From NCBI GenBank assembly GCA_949152475.1, contig OX424564.1:27030165-27094164 (forward strand): 64,000 nt of DNA, written 5' to 3'. The DNA comes from Terebella lapidaria. Lineage: Eukaryota; Annelida; Polychaeta; Terebellida; Terebellidae. Both the position numbers and the translations under genes were made by a program. Below, piece after piece: positions 29,250 to 42,600 of the stretch (within the stretch, counting starts at the first letter, position 1; each line of letters opens with the position of its first letter). The notes beneath the pieces were generated by a model that worked only from the letters and a program-made list of their open reading frames with translations, was not told the origin of the DNA and made no database searches.

Positions 29250-29549
29250 TTGTTGCAATTTTGGGGTGATTGCAAGGGCGAGTTTTGTTTCTGGCAATTC
29301 TGGCTAATACTGTCATTGTATCGGCTAAAAGTATCATACACCGTAATTAAAGATTCGCAATCATTTGCTTGAAAAGCACAAACTACAAAACTTGAAAAGC
29401 ACAAACTTTTGTTGCAATTTTGGGGTGATTGCAAAGGCGATTTTTTTTCTGGTAAATACTGGCTAATACTGTCATTGTCTCGGCTAAAAGTACCATATAT
29501 ACCGTAATTAAAGATTCGCAATCATTTGCTTGAAAAGCACAAACTACAA
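29250..29549. repeat. 159-bp tandem duplication
   Basis: The block beginning GTTGCAATTTTGGGGTGATT (29252) recurs at 29411 with minor changes and ends in CTTGAAAAGCACAAACTAC in both copies. Two copies only. Confidence 0.85.
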
Positions 29550-31770
29550 TTAACCATTTATCTGAAATTACTGCATGCATTAGTGCGTTTTTCACGAGTC
29601 GCCGTAATTGTAATAGGGAAGCTCCGTGAAAGCAGACATTTTGACATTGTATCAAAATGAAATTGTCGGCTTTATGTATTTTTAATGACACCCGTATTAT
29701 CATTCGTCGCCATCAATTCGGCCGTGAACTGCAACCTCATTAACATTGTCAACAATTTTGTTCGACCGCACATAAACACCAATCAATGCTTTTACAATCC
29801 AGGATGTTTGTCTTTTCGTGTGTCTGATTTGTCATGTGATCGATTTGGAATTGGAAAGAGTGTTTATATGCAATAATAATAAGTTTATTCTATATTGTGG
29901 GTGTTGTTTTAGCGTGTTTGCAATGTACCCGTTAATATCTTTGTGTGCATTGGTAAAACTGTTTGATTTTCACTATAATTGCTATAACCATGCACTCTCC
30001 AAGAATTGCCAAGACATTTTCAAAGTTTGGTGACTGGCGATGTCACAAAGACTTGTTTAGATTACCATCACGTTTAAACACAAGTATAACGCCATGTTTT
30101 AGAAAACATGGCAGAAAAAACCCGGCCCTTTTATGTGTACGTACGTGTTTCCCACGGACTCACAAAACTGAAATCAACACATTCAATACACAATCAACAT
30201 GCGAATAACTCACAACAATATTTGTACAGTTCATATAAAAAGTCACACAATCAGTCACATCAAAGTAAATGAAACGGGAAATTGTGTACACCCTCAGCCA
30301 ACTTATCTCCCCCAAGTCCACTTAGATGTACGGTATCCTTGTCAGATCGCCAGTGCCAGTCTTTGGCCCTGAGGTTACCTAGCCGTCGTTACCTAAAACA
30401 TCATGCTAAATTCCTGCTCCATAAGTCGCCCAAGAATCTGGAAACTATCTTCTAGTTTAAAATCCCACATTTCCAATATGCCCCAAAACATCATCATAGG
30501 TTTAAATATTCACGTAGAGGCGGCAGGATTTGATGAATAGGCCTAAGTGTATGTGTACAGCCGTATTACAATGGATAGATGTCTAACCGTTCCAGCACAT
30601 TAGGACCCTAGGCATATATGTACAAAATTCCATAGCAGGGCTCATATAAAACTGGAATAAAGGTTATACCTATTGCCGGGTATACCCGTGGTCGAAAGCA
30701 CGGATTCGTCACGGCTTCGTTATGGCGGTCTTGGCTATTAAAGGCGATCGCGCTTGTGAAGCAACAAAATTTCTCATGCTTCAGTTTCGTTATGCTACAC
30801 GCTTGATCGCCCCACGAAAAATGGCCTAACAGGCCTAATGCAACTGTAACAATTCGAAAAGATAATTTTAAACTATTCTCTGAAATGCTTACACCTAATG
30901 TATCACTGTCTGTCGCTGCAATACAACATATTCTTAGTGATTACTTGTTGGCGTAGTTATATAACGCAGTGATTATATCTGGGGCGGTTCAAATATGAGG
31001 AGTTCCAAAATAACCGGCAGGAGAATCGGTAATTACACTTGCGAATACCAGCCGAAAACTCATTTGAAACAGCGCTTCTCATTGGCATCCAAATTCTTAT
31101 TGTTAGTATAGTGATATTAGCAGTGTTTAAAATCAGTTTAGCGGAATTTATCGGCCTTTATTGCAAATTCGCGAAACCAACACCTATGTATGTTGAATCT
31201 AAGAGAGTCGTCCGAGAGAGTCGGAAGACAGGAGATACATAGGGTTAGGTCAACGACAATCACATATACCCGGCCCTGAGGGGCCGGGAATAAACAGCAA
31301 GGCGAGCGAGAACCAGGGCAGCCAGCAGGGGCAGATTTAGGCCCGGGAATATAGGGGGGTTGGAGCCCCCCTCCTCCGACCACACACACACACACATATG
31401 TACAAGCCCACATAGCCCTCTAAAGCAGATCCCACAAAGGGATATGTACCGCAATGCTTGCTTTCATTCAAAATGACCAGCTTCAGTAGGCTCCTCAAGA
31501 CATATCTAAAAAATGTGATGTCCAGAGATCGCCTAGAAACATTCGCGTTCATGTTTTTGACCAGCACCATTTTCATTTATATGCCAAAGGGTGTTCTCAC
31601 ATGTATAATTGAACTGATTCCCCGATCGAAATCATATACCTAGTCTGTACACTTGTATATATCACCACATGTCATGTACAAATGTAAAAATTTTGACAAA
31701 AATAGAAATATTCAATCCTTAGTTATGATACAAATCTACTGCAACGTTTGATGCCGGCTCACTAGGGATT
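29550..31770. other. Spacer with no gene recognised
   Basis: No frame with family resemblance. A (CA)n tract of about 18 bp lies near 31379. The GC-richer patch at 31260-31370 marks the approach to the retroelement region. Confidence 0.4.
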
Positions 31771-32310
31771 TGCATTCGCTATCAACGGCGCATGGCAGGT
31801 GCAGATCTCTCCGTCAGGCATACACCCCCAATACCAAATCGTTCGCCAGCGTCAGGGGACGGGTAGAAATGGATGGTCATGTCAGACTAAAAACATTTTC
31901 AGATTTGACCATACAAAAGCATAAAACAATGCATGAAAAATGTGCCGAAAAACGTCACTTGTGCGGCTCCCGTCCCCTCAGTTCTGAGTAAAGGGTTCAC
32001 AGGGCCTCGGGGACGATTCAAATGAGGGACCCAGGAGAAGGTTCGTTTTGATCCGGTGCTCACACACCTGGATTAGCAGCTTCTCGCTCTGGGGTGGTGC
32101 GTACAGGCTCTGACAGTACATTGGGCAATCTGGAGTTCTATCCCCGTTGATTGGCAGACTGGCCAGTAACATGCGACACACACCATGTATCAGTCGGAGC
32201 TCGTCCGGTGGACTAGTTACCTGGTTTACTGAAGTCGACAGTGACCATGCTCCAGGGCTAGGTGCTTGCACCCTAGAAGTTGAAGCCAAACACTACATTA
32301 GTACCGTGAC
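31770..32310 (+). repeat. Degenerate Ty3/gypsy LTR (plus orientation)
   Basis: The string GATCCGGTGCTCACACACCT near 32053 is shared with the LTR units at 37.6, 38.5 and 39.4 kb. The segment ends in ACTACA followed by TAGTACCGTGACCAGGAT (about 32293-32312), matching the LTR-end/primer-binding junction (ACATTGGTGCCGTGACCAGG) of the younger copies. The left border is not resolved. Confidence 0.6.
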
Positions 32311-32689
32311 CAGGATTAGTTCGACAATGTCTTATCACCTCCTACTGCGTATCTCTCTCCATCCCTCGTCCCTGGGGAAGTCCCACTCTCCTCAAGGAAT
32401 TATCAGGAATGCAGCAGCAGCAAGGCAGCAAAGCGAGCCAAACACTCCCACTCAAACCGTGAATCAGTCCGCGAGAGTCCTGACTCAGTGTAATATCGCC
32501 CGGATGACATGCAGGACAATTCTCTGTCCGCAGAGACATCTGAAATGTCTACGGCCGTGTCTCCGGATAGACGTCACGCCTGTCAGGGCCACAATCAAGA
32601 ATGCCTTCGAGGACACTCCCTGAAGATCTGTTTGTGCTTGGCGTAACAGGAGGAGTTGAGGGCAGACAACCACCTCATGTTCCGACGCC

Positions 32690-33770
32690 ATGACCTGGAC
32701 TTTATCCCTTTACCCCTGCCGGGGCTAGGAATAAACCCTGATGGTGCCACCCTACAGTGACCGCCAGGCGGATCAGATATTCAACTTTGCAGCCGCAGAT
32801 GTCCACATCAATGAACTCCGGTCGTGGGGTTGGACGTTCCATCCAAGACCAGGTAGACCAGCGAACTGAGACCCTCAGTGAGCTGGCTCCATCTGGCCAC
32901 AATGACAGTGGCTGGTCACCTCCCGCGATGTAACAGGAACATAGGGCCCACTCGCCCTCTCCACATGGTCGACCCTCTTGAGACGGGCTAACAGCAAGAG
33001 TGTGCACGACAAGTACAAGTGCGGCCAGGCTAATGCCTACATACAGTTCGGGGATAGTCCCAACCAAAACCCTGGTCCAGCCCTCGACACCCATGACACC
33101 GTATGCACCAGCGGCCCGGTACCCAGGGCCTGCACCTATACCGAGGCTTGGGGGATGTCAGCTGGTACGGTGATGGGCTGTGTGGTCAGCTGGCCAGGTG
33201 CAAATGCTCCGGCAGGCACGCTAGGGTATGGCTGGCAATCGCTGGCTACTCTCCTCTGCCCAACACTTACCCAATGGGGTAGGTGAAATTCCCTTTCACG
33301 CCAGCAGAGATCGGGATGTATCAGGCCCTCTTCACTTTGGTTCTAGCGATAACCAGCTGTCTCCCTTCTGCATGATACAAACCAACATTGGTCATTCTTG
33401 GTCTTGGGAAGGTGATGGGTCTGCTGCCTTATGAATCATGGACTATCTTTCCGGCCTCTACAAGCGCCTCCTGCATGAGAAACGGCAGAATCAGTTCGTG
33501 TGAAGGAAGCAGCTCTAAGGCAAAAACTCCACTCTAGAGGATTACTAATTCAACTAGGTATGGCTGCCTCCTATGAAGGATGGACTGGCAGTCAGTCTGG
33601 ATACATCCTTGCCACGAGTCTGTATGGGAAAGCTCTCTAGGTCATGTCAAGTATTTCACCGGATGCCCTTCATTTGCAGTGGTTGCTGAGCAACTGCCGC
33701 TTCTATTCGCACCCACGGCAAATACCGTTTCGTAGGAAAAAGAGTTCCAGGCTTGACCAGCTGAGCCAGT
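32690..33770 (+). pseudogene. Degenerate gag region of Ty3/gypsy element (plus orientation)
   Basis: Scattered matches to the Pro/Ala-rich gag of the younger copies: a LSELAPSG stretch near 32880, RAHSPSPHG near 32940, and a GPAP-like stretch near 33125. Many stops and frameshifts. Dead relic. Confidence 0.6.
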
Positions 33771-35960
33771 CATGGAGTATGCCTTAGAACTGGTTCGGCC
33801 GTTTCTCCACTGGATTCGGAGTTTCTGGATGACTCACTGCGAGGTCAGACAGTTTGTGCACAGGTCTGTGATGCATGCTGACACCTACCTGATCTTCAGA
33901 GGTGAACCAGTGCTTTTCCTAATTAATCTGGGTTTGGAATTTACTCTCATGGCAACAATAACTTATTGGTGGCATCCCTCCCTGCACATCATCAAGCTTC
34001 GTGATCGAGGAAGTCAGCTCTACAGGGCTGGTAACAATTGCACCTCTATCAACAGATTGATCAATTTGCAAATTACACTTGAGGCAAGATTTATATGCAG
34101 CTGGGATCATTTGAATGAGCTTCCTCCAGACTAATGGAGTGACCATGGACTTCAATGTTGGTGATTTCCGGATGGGGGATGAAATTCATTTTCCTTTTCT
34201 CGATGAGTCTGATTCGCTCGCTCCAGCTTCGAGTGATACACTACAGTGTGCACTCGATCTGGCCTCCGGGCAATGAATGCCTTTCAATGGTCTTCCCTGT
34301 ATAATACAACCGGTGAGCAATTTCGCCCGGGATATGAGACCCATGCCGGGTGTGGGGCTCTGGTCAAGTCTGACCCCAGTGGAATTCCTCTTTTTGTGGT
34401 GAATCCCACAGATATTCCTGTTGTACTAGGTTGTGTGTTACATGTAGTTGCAGCCAACTGCACGATCATGTCGTCATGCAGGGTCGTCATGCTCTCCTGA
34501 TGACCCAGTCTGCTGTGACACTTGTGCACATGCAGTCACCAGGGATGACCCTTTTACCCTGCCGGATCATTTGGAATCTCGAGTTCTGAAAGAAGGGCTG
34601 GATCATGAGCAACAGCTCGCACTTTGCAAACTGTTCTGGCAGTATGCAGATGTGTTTATGGGTCCGGACATTGCGGTTGGCAAAACAGATGTCGCCAAAC
34701 ACCACATCGACCTCCTGGATGTGCGTCCAGTCAAAAAGTGTCTATCTATGACATTATTGACAGGGAGGTGCAGAAGGTGCTCGAGCTAGACATCATCAAA
34801 GCCATTGATAGCCCTTAGAAAATTTCTGTGGTTATAGTGGAAAAGGAGGACGGCTCGTGCAGGTTCAACACTGACTATTGGAAGCTTAGTGATGTCACCC
34901 AGAAGGACTCATAACCTCTCCCCCATATCAAAGACACATTCAAACCCCTGGCCTGGTGCCATTACTTCTGTGCACTCAATCTGGGCTCCGGGCAAGTCCA
35001 CTCAGCAAGAATGGCTCTGACCAAATTACAGGTAATGCTGTTTAGGGTGTGCAAAGCCCTGCGACGTTCAAGTGCTTGATGGAAATGGTGTTTAAAAAGT
35101 TCCTCTGGAAGAGGTGCATGGTGTACATCAACGATTTCTTCATCTAAGAGCACTCTTTCAAGGAAACCCTGATCAATCTCCAGATGTTGCTTCATCACAT
35201 CCAGGATGCAAGGCTCAAACTGAAGCCTACCAAGTGTGAACACCTCGCCCAGGAGATTCTTTACTTGGGCTTCATGGTGACTGCAACAGGCATCCGACCA
35301 GACCATGCAAAGTTTGATCCGACCAGACCATGCAAAGATGGCCCCGGCAGTGTAATGTGGCCTATGTGAGGTCCTTCTTGGGATTCGCAAGCTACCACCA
35401 CTGGTTCATTGAGGACTTTGCAGAGATTGCGCATCCTTTGGCTTTCCTTACAGAAAATGAAGTCAACTCTTTCTGAGATGCCTCCAAGGAGGTGGACTTT
35501 GCTGACATCTGGAGAGCTTTGATGTCTGCTTCTGTGTTCCGGCACCCCTTCTCGAATAAGTTAATACTGGACACCAATGCTAGTAACTTCCTGCTCAGCA
35601 GTGTCCTCTCACAGATCGTGGATGGGCTACACAGGAACGCATAATAGCCTATGCGGGTGTAACTCTCAGCCAATTGCAAATGAACTACTGCACCATTCAC
35701 CATGAGCTCCTGAACAAGACGTGCTTCTGGCATTACCTGTTCGGGACGGCACTTCTGATGGCGGACTGACCACAGTTTGCTCCAGTGGTTGCTGAACTAC
35801 AGCGAAACCAATAGCTAAGTAGTTCGGTGACTTGTCAAACTCCAGGAGTATGACATGCAGATAGAGTACCATGCCATGAGCCACATGGTAATGTTGATGG
35901 CCTGTCATATTGCCATTAGTGCAAGAATTTGGATTGCGCATAAATGACCCTGTTCCAGCA
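33770..35960 (+). pseudogene. Degenerate protease / reverse transcriptase / RNase H (plus orientation)
   Basis: In order: a protease-like segment at about 33890-34180 in which the DSG active-site triad reads NLG; the linker with LPDHLESRV near 34557; RT with a broken palm; the YxDD motif reduced to YIND near 35122-35135; a LILDTNASN RNase H start near 35560. There are frameshifts and stops throughout. Domain order protease-RT-RH is Ty3/gypsy. Similarity to the 44-53 kb copies is clear but low, so this is an older relative. Confidence 0.8.
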
Positions 35961-37000
35961 GGATGAGGATCGTCTTTCAGACTCTGAGCTGGCCCTTCCA
36001 AAGAAGCTGCAGGTTGCCGCAGCAACTGCCATCTGGCCGTATAGCATTCCATGTGGGGTCACCCAGGTCGGGACAAAATCTGACGACATGTATGTCATTA
36101 AGACATATGGGAGGTAGTCATCCCAATCATTTGCGCGATCTTTCACTAGGGCTGCCAGCATATTGAAGACAGATCAGTTGATTCTTTCGACCTTCCCTGT
36201 CAGAAGGGGGCCTGTAAGGGATGGTACACATCTTGGTACTCTCTAGCATTTCTGAAAGGCCCTGAAACAGAGTGCTTTTGTACCTGCATGGGTACGCCAT
36301 GGTGCACCACCCACCTATTCACTGTATGGGTACGCCATGGTACATCACCCACCTAGTCCTTTGGATGCTCGAATGACCAGTTACTCTAAGGTAGTGCAAT
36401 TGGTGGAGCACCTGTGTCCACAGTTCCACAGGAAGCACCAGCTGCCACATCAAAGGCTTATAGTGCAGGGGCTCATAGCGCCAGTACAGGAGGTCAAATG
36501 TTCCACGCATTTGGGCTTCTTCCCATCCCCAAAGGCTGTGATGACCGGCACCAGGGCGGCGTCTGTCCATTGCCTCATCGTCAGCTGCTCAGTGAAAAGC
36601 CACCCAAGTAAGATGGTTACTTAGTCTGTACCTCTGACTCTGGTTTAGTGGCCAATACCAGTGCTGACACTTGGAGGCAAACAAGGTCAGCTCCGAGGAG
36701 GAAAACACCCCGACTGAAACACCCCACACAATTGTGGCGCTATGATGCAAAGTGTCCATCCACTCAGAGTGGACCACCACATACCAGCGGACCACCACAA
36801 AGTAGTGACTGTGGCATTCAGATGTCCAGATTCCTGTGGAGCTACCTAGAATCGATCCCTGGGGTGCTTGATGGATACCGAACATGCGTCTGGATGAGGG
36901 GAACTTCAGTCCAACCCAAGCCGCGGTGGAGGACATGTTCGGCGACGGGCGACGCTCATGCAGTCCTCCTGCAGTATCAAGTGCGTAGGTTTTGCAGGTG
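35960..37000 (-). pseudogene. Degenerate integrase fragment in inverted orientation
   Basis: Minus-strand reading gives integrase-like segments: KDRANDWDDYLPYVLMTY (35916-36161 frame) and the N-terminal region with VLHQLHYLRVTGHSSIQRT (36319-36570 frame), then 3' pol sequence related to 43.0-43.7 kb. The orientation flips relative to the RT relic just to the left, so the two were joined by rearrangement or come from different insertions. Confidence 0.75.
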
Positions 37001-39480
37001 TCCGGTGCAGTTAACAAAACGCCTGTGCCAGCTAGACCACCTTTGTGAATGTGCGGGATGACCAATAGTCCCAGGGCAACCTCTTGTAAAGACAGGAAGA
37101 GTTTGGGACATTCGTCCACTGCAGGAGATGTGAGGTCCCACGTTATGAGCAATTTGGTTGTGGATGCGGAGGTAGTATCAGGATGTGTGGGTTGACATCT
37201 GTGGTTCGTCCGCATAACTCGTCTAGTGTCAGGATGCTTTTAGATGGCATACTTCGGTGTGCCACCACTCTTGGACCTTGTCCAGCGGACTAGTTACCTG
37301 GTTCACTGGTGCCATCAGTGATCATGCCACAAAGTGGGGTGCTTGTGCCCTAATAGTTGCAGCAAACATTACAAACCCCATATTCTGGTGTAAGTGTCCT
37401 TTGTGACGCATGTCATTTATCGATCCACTCAACTGTTTCATTGGCTGTGACATCACATCCTGGTTCTCGAGCGATGGCTGCTATAAGTAGAGCCAGCCCG
37501 GTTTGGTTTCTTTGAATTGTCTGAGTGCTACCAAAGTAAGAGGACAACGGTGAGGCATGGCCATGTGTTTCTGTCCCCTTCATTCTGGCTAGAGGGTCCT
37601 AGAACCCCGGGAACAAGTCCCAGGAGGGAGGCTACATTGATCCGGTGCTCACACACCTAGATTAGTTTCTCACCCTGGGATGGTGCGAACAGGCTCAGGC
37701 AAACCGTCGGGCTCTTCGGGGCTCTATGGTCGTGGCGGACCATCAGCAAGGCCTGTCAGCAACACGCCCACATGCTTGTGTTCTGCTATGGCTCTCATGG
37801 CTCTCAGGCTCGATACACTGGTGTCCAGCGCAGTAAACAAAATGCCTGTGCCAGCTGGACCACCTTTGTGAATGTGCGGGATGACCAATAGTGTCATGGC
37901 AACCTCTTATAAAGACAGGAAGAGTTTAGGACATTCGTCCACTGCAGGAGATGCGAGGCCCACGTTATGAGCAACTTGGTTGTGGATGCAAAGGTAGTAT
38001 CAGGATGTGTGGGTTGACATCTGTGGTTCATCCGCACGACTCGTCCAGTGTCAGGATGCTTTTAGGTGCCATACTTCGGTGTGCCACCACTCTTGGACCT
38101 CCTCCAGCGGACTAGTTACCTGGTTCACTGGTGCCGTCAGTGATCATGCCACAAAGCAGGGTGTTTGTGTGCCCTAATAGCTGCAGCAAACATTACAATT
38201 GTGTGGGGATTTTGCCCAAAGATCGCGATAGGCTTTTGGACACATTAGGACCCCATGTTCTGGTGGCCTCACTTTCGAAGCTCGCATCTTCTTAGCGACG
38301 CATGTCATTTATCGCTCCACTCCACTGTTTCATTGACTGTGACATCACATCCTGGTTCTCGTGCGATGGCTGCTATAAATAGAGCCAGCCCGGTTTGGTT
38401 TCTTTGAATTGTCTGAGAGCTACCAAAGCAAGAGGACAACGGTGAGGCATGGCCATGTGATTCTGTCCCCTTCATTCTGGCTAGAGGGTCCTAGAACCCC
38501 GGGAACATGTCCCAGGAGGGAGGCTACATTGATCCGGTGCTCACAAACCTAGATTAGTTTCTCACCCTGGGATGGTGCGAACAGGCTCTGGCAAACCGTC
38601 GGGCTCTTCGGGGCTCTATGGTCGTGGCGGACCATCAGCAAGGCCTGTCAGCAACACGCCCACATGCTTGTGTTCTGTTATGGCTCTCATGGCTCTCAGG
38701 CTCGATACACTGGTGTCCAGCGCAGTTAACAAAACGCCTGTGCCAGCTGGACCACCTTTGTGAATGTGCGGGATGACCAATAGTGTCATGGCAACCTCTT
38801 ATAAAGACAGGAAGAGTTTGGGACATTCGTCCACTGCAGGAGATGCGAGGCCCACGTTATGAGCAACTTGGTTGTGGATGCAAAGGTAGTATCAGGATGT
38901 GTGGGTTGACATCTGTGGTTCATCCGCACGACTCGTCCAGTGTCAGGATGCTTTTAGGTGCCATACTTCGGTGTGCCACCACCCTTGGACCTCCTCCAGC
39001 GGACTAGTTACCTGGTTCACTGGTGCCGTCAGTGATCATGCCACAAAGCAGGGTGTTTGTGTGCCCTAATAGCTGCAGCAAACATTACAATTGTGTGGGG
39101 ATTTTGCCCAAAGATCGCGATAGGCTTTTGGACACATTAGGACCCCATGTTCTGGTGGCCTCACTTTCGAAGCTCGTATCTTCTTAGCGATGCATGTCAT
39201 TTATCGCTCCACTCCACTGTTTCATTGACTGTGACATCACATCCTGGTTCTCGTGCGATGGCTGCTATAAATAGAGCCAGCCCGGTTTGGTTTCTTTGAA
39301 TTGTCTGAGAGCTACCAAAGCAAGAGGACAACGGTGAGGCATGGCCATGTGATTCTGTCCCCTTCGTTCTGGTTAGAGGGTCCTAGAACCCCGGGAACAA
39401 GTCCCAGGAAAAAGACTACATTGATCTGGTGCTCACACACCTAGATAATCTTCTTACCCTGGGATGGTGCGAACAGGCTC
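36998..39480 (+). repeat. Tandem array of about 892-bp LTR-derived units
   Basis: Landmarks repeat 892 bp apart: identical 63-codon frames start at 37680 and 38572, and GCTATAAATAGAGCCAGCCC recurs near 38371 and 39263 (GCTATAAGTAGAGCC near 37471). A first, shorter unit precedes them and a third is truncated. Each unit carries a TATA box, a GATCCGGTGCTCACA block and an end AGCAAACATTACA that runs directly into TGTGTGGGGATTTT, the apparent next LTR start. Units 2 and 3 are nearly identical. Confidence 0.85.
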
Positions 39481-39659
39481 CGGCAAACTGTTGGGCTCTC
39501 TGGGGCTCTATGGTCGTGGCGGACCATCTGTTCTGTTATGCCACTCTCATGGCTGGGCTACATAACAGTGATGGAGTATTTCTGAGTTATGTATCGGGTC
39601 GGATCTCATCCAGCAGACTACTACCTGGTTATAGTTAAGTAGTTACTGTGCCCGCCGTG

Positions 39660-40340
39660 ACTGTGCCATAGAGCAGGGTACATGCACCGCTATGACAGTG
39701 GTCGGTTGCCACAGACCCGGCGATCTGATCGTAGGGCTCACTCACCCTCTCCACGACAGCAACCCTCGTCGGAGCGGATGACCAAGAGGGTGCTACGGCT
39801 GATCCAGATGGCGCTTGATGAATACGAGCCTGGATCCCACTATTCCTTACAGCCTGAGGATGGCCTCAGCCAGTCTGCTGGTGTGACCCCCAGACCTGTC
39901 GACCTGTCCTAGCTGTCCATATTGATAACCTGAAGCGGTATGAAGGTCCGCTCGTCCTGGATCCGCTCATTCAGGATGCAAAGCATTGCAATCTTGGATA
40001 CGTCTGGCCAGCATCTGCGGACCCCAGATGAATGAATACTCTGTACGGTAGGTCTGCTGGACCTCACCGATTCATCAGATGAGAGTCTGTATGACCAGCC
40101 GCCGGCAGTGTGTACTGATCCGCTGGTACCTCTAAAACTCCAGACACAGCGGAACAAGCGTGGCCATGACGCCACATACGTGCGCTGTCACGGTATGGCT
40201 GGGATTGACATTCCACTTGTACGGACGCGGGTTTGGTATCCATCTTCCACTTCCGGGATGGATTTTAGGCAGCTCCACGGGAGTCTGGACCGCTTGACGC
40301 CGCAAATTTCATCTTTCTACTTGTATCCACGGTGCAATTT
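39660..40340 (+). pseudogene. Internally deleted gypsy remnant: gag piece joined to integrase C terminus
   Basis: Frame 39682-39912 gives gag sequence (RRAHSPSPRQQ, LIQMALDEYE) that is followed within about 10 bp by the integrase C-terminal string VHIDNLKRYEGP. All of protease, RT, RNase H and most of integrase is gone. LTR-related DNA lies on both sides. Confidence 0.75.
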
Positions 40341-40409
40341 TGGAGTCACCGGGAGGAAATGCCTGCCCCTGTATGAGCTTATGCTGTGTATGTTATATTG
40401 GTCTGGGCA

Positions 40410-41000
40410 GTGTGTCATTAAGACCGTGAACAGATGTTTTCAGGACACTGCGTGCCTTGTTGCAGTGGGTACAATTGCTGTCCTGTTTGATGTTATTTAT
40501 TTTAAACGTTGTACCAGATTTTAACCAATCTATTTATATATTTGCGCATGTATGTTGTGCACCTTGTGCTTCATTGCCCAAAACTTTCTCTGAGTTGTCT
40601 CAGAGCTGCCAAAACGAGAGGATGACGATGAGGCACACCCACGTGCACGGCCATGTGTGGACAATTCCAATTGGGGGCCCAGAAGGGAGGCTACTTTGAT
40701 CCAGTGCTCACGCAAGCTATCCGGGGCTATCCAGACCGTCAAACTATCTGGGGCTCTATCCCTGTGGTGGACCATCGGTGAGGCCACCCAGCAACACGCC
40801 CACATGTTCGTGTTCCGGGATGTCACTCCCATGGCTCTTGGGCTCGACACACCAGACTAGATAACAGTGATGGAACAGAGTTATGTATTGAGCCTTATCT
40901 CGTCCTGTAGACTACTACCTGGTTATAGTTAAGTAGGGCCGTGCCGCAGAGTGGGGCACATGGGCCCTAGGTAGCGGGCGTCAAACATTTTCAATTGTTT
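40410..41000 (+). repeat. Degenerate LTR, 3' of the internally deleted copy
   Basis: Shares TGTCTCAGAGCTGCCAAA and GATCCAGTGCTCACGCA blocks with the 892-bp units, in the same order. It ends near CGGGCGTCAAACATTTTC. Confidence 0.65.
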
Positions 41001-41034
41001 TCTGACTTTCCACAATCCACATTGTGGTCTAGTC

Positions 41035-41520
41035 TGGACAAGAGTTTTTTACTACCAGGGATCCCCGTATTTAAGCCCTGGGCTTATAATTGGGGGAAGG
41101 GTGTTGTGTTGAATGAAAATGGGCTTATATTTGGGGAATAATTATTTTATGACTGTTATTTTGCACACTCCAATTTACAATGGATTAGAAGGGAAAACAC
41201 TTGCTGGCCGACCTCACCGACGGCACTGCCGCAGGGATAGAACCCTGGACAGCCCGACGGTCTGCCAGAGCCTGTGTCGCACCATCCCAGGTGGGAGACC
41301 GGTGATCCAGAGGGCGTACACCCCCGAGTCATCAAGATCTTCCCCACCTCGGCCCCCTATTGGAAGTCGTCCCCGAGGCCTGACTGGCCTTTACCCGAAC
41401 AGGGACAAGGAGCTCATGGCATGAGCTCACCTGTCGTGCTCAGTTTCTGGACAACTCCGGCCACAAAACATGTAGCCACAGTACTTATAGTCGAGTCGTG
41501 AGCACGAGAGATCACGTAGT
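41035..41520. repeat. Composite LTR fragments in opposite orientations
   Basis: 41050-41140 resembles the LTR start of the younger family in plus orientation (GGATCCCCGTATTTAAGCCC). 41205-41510 matches 48195-48492 of the younger LTR in minus orientation at roughly 90%. The join between them is a rearrangement. Confidence 0.7.
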
Positions 41521-42600
41521 ATTTGCATACTACAATCTGGGCAGGCCAGTGTGGAGACGCACGGACGGACGGACATCCACAAATACATGCAGATGCCCGA
41601 GCACCCATACATCCTCGGACACGGCCCGCACAGGGAGTACACAACTGGCAAAACACTCGCACCCCAAACACCGGCCACGTCAGACCCCTCTGGATCTGAC
41701 GCCGCAGCAGCGGTCGAAATGCGAATGGCACAATATAAATGCGCAAACAACTGGAGATTAATTCAAATCTGGGTACAACATTTTACATACATATGCAACA
41801 AATGTTGACAGCAATTCTACCCGCGCAGCAGTGCACACGGCGTCACTGTAAACTTCTGTCCCCGGTCACAATGACACACTGCCCGGACCAAAATACAAAT
41901 ACTATAAACTCATGCGGGGGCAGTCATTTCCCTCCAGTGACTCCAAATCAAACCATGAATATGGGTAGAAAATGAAAATTTCTATCCCGGTGGATCTTAC
42001 AAATAACATACAAGCAACAACATCTGTCATTAGCTATAGCTGCCGCGCTGGCGGTCAATGACGAGAAATTATTGCTCCCAGCAAGGTAGAAATTGTGCTT
42101 AAATTAAGTAACCACTAACTTGTGGGTGTTATGAATATGTCAGACGAAAACAACAATAAATTGCGGTTCTCCAGTCTTCTCGGATATCACATCACACCAT
42201 CACTGTCTAAATTAACACAATTCCTTACACCCCTCTTTCGAGAGCGGATCCTGATTTCCAACCTTCTGTTGCACCAGAAAGGAAATTTCACAAACTTGTC
42301 TCCATTGTGTCATTAAATGAGCAAGAACAGAATTCTCCAGAAACATGCCGCATACTTGTGGTTTAAATAATCCACCTAGTAAATAATAACCTGAGATGGA
42401 TAAATAAATATAAACACTCCCCATAGCCGCTGGTACGCTTACAAGGCGACCGGGTATGCCCATGATAGCCCTAAAGACAATTGAGCACCTTGTGGGCGTT
42501 CGCGACGTGCCCACTAGCAACCCCAACGTACAATGAGGCCACGGAGCAATGCACCGGTCAAACCCAGAGCCCATACAACGACCACCGGACCGCGGATCCA
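41521..42600. other. Unassigned sequence within the retroelement region
   Basis: Contains several overlapping short frames, the longest 42212-42631 minus (139 codons), none with family resemblance. It may be degenerate LTR or 3' UTR of the neighbouring element, or older host DNA. Confidence 0.35.

Noticed and set aside
37680..38763. Two identical 63-codon frames as a duplicated small gene
   Set aside because: They lie within the repeated LTR unit and start in its TATA-downstream part; duplication of the LTR explains their identity.
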